Assembly (NCBI GenBank): GCA_019637295.1
Contig: JAHBVX010000002.1
Location: 434,001 to 498,000, forward strand
DNA from: Polyangiaceae bacterium
GTDB taxonomy: Bacteria; Myxococcota_A; Polyangia; Polyangiales; Polyangiaceae
DNA: 64,000 bases
Reading direction: 5' to 3'
Below the pieces are notes generated by a model. That model was not told the DNA's origin, searched no databases, and saw only the letters and a program-made list of their open reading frames with translations. The position numbers and the translations under genes are program-made. Shown here one piece after another: positions 59,078-64,000 of the stretch. How positions within the stretch are numbered: position 1 is the stretch's first letter; each line of letters starts with the position of its first letter.

Positions 59078-60610
59078 ATGGCGGTTCTCACGGCCAGCTG
59101 CCCGGGCTGCGGCGCACCCCTCGAGTTCTCCATCGGCCAGAGCGCGGCCAAGATCTGCGGCTTCTGTCGCACCACGGTGGTGCGCACGGATCACGGGCTC
59201 GAGAACCTCGGGAAGGTGGCGGCGCTCGCCGCCACGCCTTCGCTCATCGCGGTGGGGGACTCGGGCACGCTCGGCGGGCGGCCCATCGAGGTGCTCGGGC
59301 GAGTGCAGCTCGACCACGGCGAGGGGCCCTGGGACGAGTACTACGTCAGCTTCGACTACGGCGCGGCTTGGGGCTGGCTCGCGTTCGCCGAGGGTCGCTG
59401 GTACGTGACCAGCGAGGCGCCCGGGGTCGCGCCTCCTCCCCTCGAGGCGCTCTCGCTCGAGCAGGACGTGCCCCTCGCGGGAGCGGCCTACCGCGTCGCG
59501 GAGATCAAGCAGGGCACCATCGTGTCCAGCGAGGGCGAGCTACCAGCCGCGTTCCCCGGCGGATTCGTGCGTCGCTATGCCGACCTGTTCGCTCCCGGCG
59601 GCGGCTTCGCCACGCTGGACTACGGCGACGGCCGCGCTCGGCCTCAGGTGTTCACGGGCTTCGCGTTCGAGGAGCACCAGCTCGTGGTGCAGCAGCTCGG
59701 AGAGCGCAGCGCGAACAAGGTCAAGGTCGACCAGCTCCAGTGTCCCAGCTGCGGTGGGGAATTGCCCAAGCTGACCGGCGAGCGCGCGGAGCGGCTCGGG
59801 TGTCCCTACTGCGGCGCCGTCAGCGACGTCGCGCTGCAGCAGGTCGTCTACCAGCAGGAGAAGCTGCGCCAGGACCCGCAGATCCCGCTCGGCTCGCGCG
59901 GGATGATCGACGACGTGGAGTGGATCACGGTCGCCTACATGCGCCGCAGCACCTCCTTCGACGGCGAGCTGTTCTCGTGGGAGGAGTACCTGCTCTGGAG
60001 CCCGGCGGCGGGTTTCCGCTGGCTCGTCAAGGACGAGGGCAAGTGGTCGTGGGTCGTGAGCCAGAACCTGGCCGAGCTGGATCTGTCACGGATGCCTGCC
60101 AGCGTCGGGAGAGGCGGCAAGGTCTTCCGCAAGCGCAACGCCAACGACGCTCGCGTGGAGTATGTGCTCGGCGAGGTCTACTGGAAGTGCCGCGTGGGCG
60201 AGACCACGGCCGTGATGGACTTCACCAGCGGGGACGACGTGCTCAGCCGTGAGGCGAGCGACTCGGAGGTGCGCTGGAGCTACTCGACGCCCATCTCCTG
60301 GCTGGTGATCGCGCGCGCCTTCGCGCTGGCGCTGGCCGGCCGGGGCGAGAAGCTGCCGCCGCCGCCGCGCAGCGGCGCGCGCATCGCGGCGCTGCTCGGG
60401 TCGCTCACGGTCGGCTCACTCATGTCCTGCGGGCTGATGACCTGCGGGGGCTGCAATCCGACGCGGAGCTACGTCGCGAGCACGTACGCCACCGGCGTCT
60501 ACAGCTACCCGCAGCGCTACTACGCACCCTCGACCAGCGGCGGCTCCGGCACTTCCGGCAGCGGCAGCTCGTACCGCGGCGGCTCCTCGAGCTACAGCGG
60601 CGGCAAGTGA
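59078..60610 (+). CDS. DUF4178 protein with two zinc ribbons
   Basis: ATG 59078 gives 510 residues. Zinc ribbons lie at the N-terminus (CPGCG...CGFC) and at about 227-256 (CPSCGG...CPYC). Two DUF4178-type domains (LGRVQLDHGEGPWDEYYVSF and VAYMRRSTSFDGELFSWEEY) are each followed by a Trp-rich GWLAFAEGRWYV / RWLVKDEGKWSWV strand. One TM helix precedes a Ser/Gly/Tyr-rich tail. DUF4178 proteins often accompany spermidine synthase-like and secretion genes; none is adjacent. ATG 59033 adds 15 residues. Confidence 0.8.
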   Translation: MAVLTASCPGCGAPLEFSIGQSAAKICGFCRTTVVRTDHGLENLGKVAALAATPSLIAVGDSGTLGGRPIEVLGRVQLDHGEGPWDEYYVSFDYGAAWGWLAFAEGRWYVTSEAPGVAPPPLEALSLEQDVPLAGAAYRVAEIKQGTIVSSEGELPAAFPGGFVRRYADLFAPGGGFATLDYGDGRARPQVFTGFAFEEHQLVVQQLGERSANKVKVDQLQCPSCGGELPKLTGERAERLGCPYCGAVSDVALQQVVYQQEKLRQDPQIPLGSRGMIDDVEWITVAYMRRSTSFDGELFSWEEYLLWSPAAGFRWLVKDEGKWSWVVSQNLAELDLSRMPASVGRGGKVFRKRNANDARVEYVLGEVYWKCRVGETTAVMDFTSGDDVLSREASDSEVRWSYSTPISWLVIARAFALALAGRGEKLPPPPRSGARIAALLGSLTVGSLMSCGLMTCGGCNPTRSYVASTYATGVYSYPQRYYAPSTSGGSGTSGSGSSYRGGSSSYSGGK

Positions 60611-60612
60611 GC

Positions 60613-61935
60613 TCAGCTAGCTTCGCGCAGCTTGCGCGGCGTCACGTCGAAATAGAACAGGGGGATGCCGTACAGCCAGAGCACTTGCTTGTCCGCGGGG
60701 GTGAGCACGACGGGCAACTCGATCACGGGTGACGCCAGATACGGCGCGACCGGAACCGGCAGCGACGAGCTCGGCAGCGCGGCGGGGTCGCCGTCGAGGC
60801 CGAACGCGAGCACGAGTTGATCCTGATAGAAGTCGCCGACCACGCCGCGCAGCGCGCCAACCACGATCTTCGGCGATGCCTCGGTCTCGGACACCTTCAA
60901 TCCCGCGCTACGCAGGAGCCCGCGGACGCTCTCCAGCATGGCATAGCGCAACGTGTTGCTCTTGGTCAGGTTGGGGTGAACCTCCAGGAAGACGGCCACG
61001 TCCTGGCCGCGGTACTTGTCCACGAGCTCCTTGCGCAACCCATCGGCGATCTCGAAGGTGGCCTGCAAGCCGCGCGTGGCGAGGCTCACCCGCTGGCTGG
61101 CGAGCAGCGCGTCGAGCTCCGCGGACGTGAGCAGCCCCGGGTGCTGCGTGGCGGCGAAGAGCAAGGCGTCGCGCTGGCCATCCGTGAGATCGCCAGCCGC
61201 CGCGAGCTGGCCGGCGAGGGGCCGCGCCTCGGCCAGGTTCGTGAGTCCGAGGCGGAAGCTCCCGCTCGGCGCGCGCCGGATGACCGAGCCGATCCAGTCC
61301 AGCGCGGGATCGGGTCGTGCCTCGGCGCCCAGTAGGGCGAGCAGCACCCGCCGCTCGCTCGGTCGGGTGGCATCCGTCAGGAGCGCGCCGCCGCGCGACT
61401 TGCGGCCCGCGCTGCGCCACACGGCGCGCGTCATCTGCTTGGGCCAAGTGCCCGAGGTCGGGTCCGCCGCGAAGTGAGGCTCGAGCTCCCGCTCGAGCCG
61501 GCTGGTCAGCGTCGCGTCCCGCAGCACCTCCTTGCCGATGGTCGGATCGTCGGCGAGGTGGTCCTCCACCTTATCGTGTGCGAAGCCGATGGACGAGCCG
61601 TTCTTCAGATCCGACAGCACCACGCTGTCGCGCAGTCCCGGGAAGTGCATGACCCCGAGCACGCACACCACGCCGATGAGGGAGAGGGTGGTGAGCGCGA
61701 CCGTGACCGTGCGGTGCCGGATCCGCGTCGTGAAATCCAACAGGACGATGAACAGCAGCGGCATGAACGCCGCGCCGATTGGCCACATGGCGATCACGTT
61801 CCAGCCGATCGAGCCCGTCTCCCGCAGCAACACACGGAACAGCACCGCCAGCATCATCCACGCGCTCGCCGACGTCGCGAGCAGCAAGAAGTCCCAGAAC
61901 AGGGAGTAGGTCGGGCGGTGGGGCTCGGCGGTCAC
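60613..61935 (-). CDS. Hypothetical membrane protein
   Basis: This 440-residue protein has three N-terminal TM helices (LLLATSASAWMMLAVLF, AMWPIGAAFMPLLFIVLL, VALTTLSLIGVVCVLGV). A large extracytoplasmic part follows, with helical repeats (LLTSAELDALLASQRVSL) and an alpha/beta end containing FLEVHPNLTKSNTLRYAM and KIVVGALRGVVGD. No recognised family. Its stop lies 2 bp from the convergent DUF4178 gene. The role is unknown. Confidence 0.7.
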   Translation of the reverse strand: MTAEPHRPTYSLFWDFLLLATSASAWMMLAVLFRVLLRETGSIGWNVIAMWPIGAAFMPLLFIVLLDFTTRIRHRTVTVALTTLSLIGVVCVLGVMHFPGLRDSVVLSDLKNGSSIGFAHDKVEDHLADDPTIGKEVLRDATLTSRLERELEPHFAADPTSGTWPKQMTRAVWRSAGRKSRGGALLTDATRPSERRVLLALLGAEARPDPALDWIGSVIRRAPSGSFRLGLTNLAEARPLAGQLAAAGDLTDGQRDALLFAATQHPGLLTSAELDALLASQRVSLATRGLQATFEIADGLRKELVDKYRGQDVAVFLEVHPNLTKSNTLRYAMLESVRGLLRSAGLKVSETEASPKIVVGALRGVVGDFYQDQLVLAFGLDGDPAALPSSSLPVPVAPYLASPVIELPVVLTPADKQVLWLYGIPLFYFDVTPRKLREAS

Positions 61936-62114
61936 CGGGGTCGAGTGTCGCCCGAGCCGCGGTCACGGCAAAGTGCAATCCGGCCGGTCGCTCGCCCGCG
62001 GCGGTGTCCGGACACGCGGGCGACGCCGGTCCGGAAATCTGCGCGAGCGACCCGAGCTGGCCGCGAATTCGTCGGATCCTCGGCTGCGGCACGCGCTGTG
62101 CATCGAGACCAGCC

Positions 62115-62477
62115 ATGGAACAGCGCAACAGTCCGCGAACCCGAACCAGCTTGCCCGTGACCGCGCGTCGGGGCGACGTCATCCTGCAGGCTCGCTGTGT
62201 GGAGCTCTCTCAGACCGGCATGCTCCTGCGTGCGCCGCGCGCCCTGCACGCGCACGCCTGGCCTTACTTGTCAGCGAAGCTGCTCCTGCCCAGCGGACCG
62301 GTTACCGTACTGTGTCGCCGCGTGGGGGTGCGGGCGGACAAGGTGGCGTACGCCTTTCAGGTCCTCGACGCCGTGAGTCAGCAGCGCCTCACCGACCACC
62401 TGTTCGACTGCCTGCACGCCGAGGCCCAGAAGCGCGGCCGTCGGGCGCGCGGGCCCTCCCTGCGTCGCGCCTCTTGA
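62115..62477 (+). CDS. PilZ-domain protein
   Basis: ATG 62115 gives 120 residues with PilZ features: a basic N-terminus (RNSPRTRTSLPV, resembling RxxxR), then a VELSQTGMLLRAP segment (D/NxSxxG), and LCRRVGVRADKVAYAFQV. PilZ domains bind cyclic di-GMP; the RxxxR is imperfect, so binding is uncertain. It is single, 179 bp after the divergent membrane gene, a gap in which I see nothing else. The longer frame to 61779 is antisense to that gene. Confidence 0.75.
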   Translation: MEQRNSPRTRTSLPVTARRGDVILQARCVELSQTGMLLRAPRALHAHAWPYLSAKLLLPSGPVTVLCRRVGVRADKVAYAFQVLDAVSQQRLTDHLFDCLHAEAQKRGRRARGPSLRRAS

Positions 62478-62546
62478 GCCCGCGGCTCGCCCCCAGCTCA
62501 CGGCTCTTGCGTCGGAGGTGGTCAACCGGATATCCCTCTCGCGTCC

Positions 62547-63125
62547 ATGCCTCTCGCCGAAGATGAACTGATCGACACCGTGCTCGGGCTCGATACGCTG
62601 AGCGAGCTCCCCCGCACGGGTTGGCTGTTGCGCGGCATCCGGCCTTGCGAGAGCATCGCGGACCACACCTGCGGCGTCGCGCTCGTCGCGATGCTGCTGA
62701 CGGACCGTGTCCGCGGGGCCGGCCACGCAGTGAACGGAGAGCGCGTACTGCGGCTCGCCCTCGTGCACGACGCGCCCGAGGCACGGCTCGGGGACGTGCC
62801 CATGCCGGCCAAGACTGCCGAGGCCGCGCGGGCGTTCGATGCCCTCGAGGAGCGGCTCGCCAGCGAGCTCTTGCCCGAGCCCTACCTCGAGCTGTGGCGC
62901 GAGGCGGAGCGAGGAGAAACCCTCGAAGCGCGCATCGTGCGCGCCTCTGACAAGCTGCAGATGATGCTCAAGGTGCTGGCCTACGAGCGCAGCGGTCGCG
63001 GCGAGCTCGGAGAATTCTGGGCCAATCCGAAGAACTTTCGCCACATGGAGCTGCCCGAGGCGCGCGCGGTGTTCGAGCGCATCTGCCAACGCGCGGGCCG
63101 CGAAATGCCGGTCGGGGCCGGCTAG
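62547..63125 (+). CDS. HD-domain 5'-deoxynucleotidase (YfbR/HDDC2-like)
   Basis: This 192-residue protein has the HD order: RGIRPCESIADHTCGVAL (first His), LVHDAPEARLGD (HD pair) and IVRASDKLQMMLKV (final Asp). Length and motifs match HDDC2/YfbR-type 5'-nucleotidases that dephosphorylate dNMPs. Cytoplasmic and probably metal-dependent. No operon partner. Confidence in family is good; substrate is inferred. Confidence 0.85.
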   Translation: MPLAEDELIDTVLGLDTLSELPRTGWLLRGIRPCESIADHTCGVALVAMLLTDRVRGAGHAVNGERVLRLALVHDAPEARLGDVPMPAKTAEAARAFDALEERLASELLPEPYLELWREAERGETLEARIVRASDKLQMMLKVLAYERSGRGELGEFWANPKNFRHMELPEARAVFERICQRAGREMPVGAG

Positions 63126-63229
63126 CGTCGCCTGGAGCAGCTTGGGGCGCTCCGATCGCGATCAGCGAAGGAGGCCAGAACCCACGTTACGAACCGGCGG
63201 GGCCGGCGCCGCCCGGCGTCGCTCTGGGT

Positions 63230-64000
63230 TCATCGTTCCCGCTTGCCCACGACCAGCCGTGCTCGGAGGCCGAAATGATCCGAGGGCCACACCTCGCCGT
63301 CGGGCCCTTCCGCGCTCGTGCAGAAGGCCAGCTCGGTGTGTGTGGGCTCGCCACGGAAGTAGCGGTCGGGCCCGCGCACGAAGATGTAGTCGATCCGCCT
63401 CGGCGGCTCGTGGGCTAGGGCGGCATAGTGGTTTCTGCGATCGAAGGTGTAGCCCGGCGATCCGTCGGCGCCGTACACCCAGGCGTCCGCGAAATAGACG
63501 CTGCGTCCGTCCACCACGGCGAAGCCGCGCAGAAAGCGGATCTCGTCCGAGTCTGGCTCGGCGTTGAAGTCGCCCATCAACACCGGCGGCAGCGCCTGCT
63601 CGTCGAGCGGGCAGACCGAGAAGATGGTGTCCACGATGGCTCGGACCTGATCGAGCCGGACCGCGCCGTGGTGAAGCTTCCAGTTCAGATGCGTGACGAA
63701 CACGGGCAAGGCGCCGGCGGGCGTGTCGAGCCGCGTGTAGAGCAGGGAGCGGGTCTCGCCGCTGTCCTTGCCAGGTAGCTCGAAGACGCGCTCCTCGAGC
63801 AGCGGGTGCCGCGACAGCACGGCGTTGCCGAAGAACAGGCCGCCCCCGTAGTCCGCGGCGCGCCCGAACGCGACGTGATAGCCGAGGCCCTCGGCGATCT
63901 CCCAGGCCTGGCAGGTTGCCGCACCCGGCGGCGCGCCGCCGAAGCGCAGCACCTCTTGCAGCCCCAGCACGTCTACCGCGCGCTGGGCGAGCTCGCTACG
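63230..64000 (-). CDS. Endonuclease/exonuclease/phosphatase (EEP) family protein, 5' end beyond window
   Basis: The frame is open to the window edge, so the N-terminus is missing; about 256 residues are visible. Motifs are LGLQEV (Glu ligand), THLNWK, VLMGDFNAEPDS, RRIDYIFVRG and WPSDHFGLRA, covering the Mg-dependent active site of DNase I/exonuclease III-like enzymes. Substrates in this family range from DNA to phosphoinositides and sphingomyelin; the SDHFG ending resembles the phosphatase-like branch. GTG 63970 is not needed as a start because the frame continues upstream. Confidence 0.85.
   Translation of the reverse strand, partial: RSELAQRAVDVLGLQEVLRFGGAPPGAATCQAWEIAEGLGYHVAFGRAADYGGGLFFGNAVLSRHPLLEERVFELPGKDSGETRSLLYTRLDTPAGALPVFVTHLNWKLHHGAVRLDQVRAIVDTIFSVCPLDEQALPPVLMGDFNAEPDSDEIRFLRGFAVVDGRSVYFADAWVYGADGSPGYTFDRRNHYAALAHEPPRRIDYIFVRGPDRYFRGEPTHTELAFCTSAEGPDGEVWPSDHFGLRARLVVGKRER

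Overview
The window looks like chromosomal DNA of a high-GC deltaproteobacterium, most likely a myxobacterium of the Sorangium/Polyangium type. The signs are about 68-70% GC with strong third-position bias, frequent GTG and TTG starts, many lipoproteins with Gly/Ser/Thr linkers (GGSGGTGG type), Hanks-type Ser/Thr kinases (one with the HRDVSPQN loop), an FHA/sigma-54 activator, a RegB/RegA redox two-component pair and a 2,000-residue alpha-2-macroglobulin. This taxonomic placement is inference. I see no rRNA, tRNA, CRISPR array, insertion sequence or prophage.

Layout. 1-8.9 kb: envelope proteins, a tandem SUMF1-like lipoprotein, a PhoX-type Tat protein and a SNF2 helicase. 9.1-13.6 kb: an MFS exporter, a Lys/Arg-rich protein and a large glycosyltransferase-like membrane protein. 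13.6-16.4 kb: an FHA-sigma-54 activator followed by a urate oxidase PuuD with two cytochrome c sites. 16.5-23.5 kb: two successive kinase + TPR-protein modules; the second continues by 1-4 bp overlaps into two Cys-rich lipoproteins and a peroxiredoxin-like gene with an in-frame TGA. 23.5-32 kb: small envelope proteins, a pentaheme lipoprotein, rRNA methyltransferase RlmC, a metallophosphoesterase and a hydrolase. 32-35.1 kb: a cobalamin riboswitch controlling a surface lipoprotein and a BtuB-like receptor. 35.1-43.6 kb: metabolic and envelope genes (DASS transporter, M74 peptidase, alcohol dehydrogenase, ferredoxin, Ppx/GppA, acyl-CoA dehydrogenase, alpha/beta hydrolase). 43.6-49.4 kb: regB-regA, then a convergent six-gene extracytoplasmic redox cluster (DUF4266, DUF3570, two cytochrome c lipoproteins, two small membrane proteins). 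49.5-64 kb: beta-propeller-like lipoproteins, the alpha-2-macroglobulin, a DUF4178 protein, a PilZ protein, an HD nucleotidase and an EEP-family nuclease cut by the window edge.

The most important observation is the gene at 22999-23541. It reads as one continuous Prx-like2 (AhpC/TSA-2) protein only if TGA at 23116-23118 is selenocysteine. That gives a UxxC redox motif, and 25 nt after the TGA there is a perfect 7-bp hairpin with an AGTT loop that fits bacterial SECIS rules. The selenoprotein gene ends a kinase-led, translationally coupled operon, a context I do not recognise from known selenoprotein systems. Automatic annotation would either truncate the gene or call only its 3' part.
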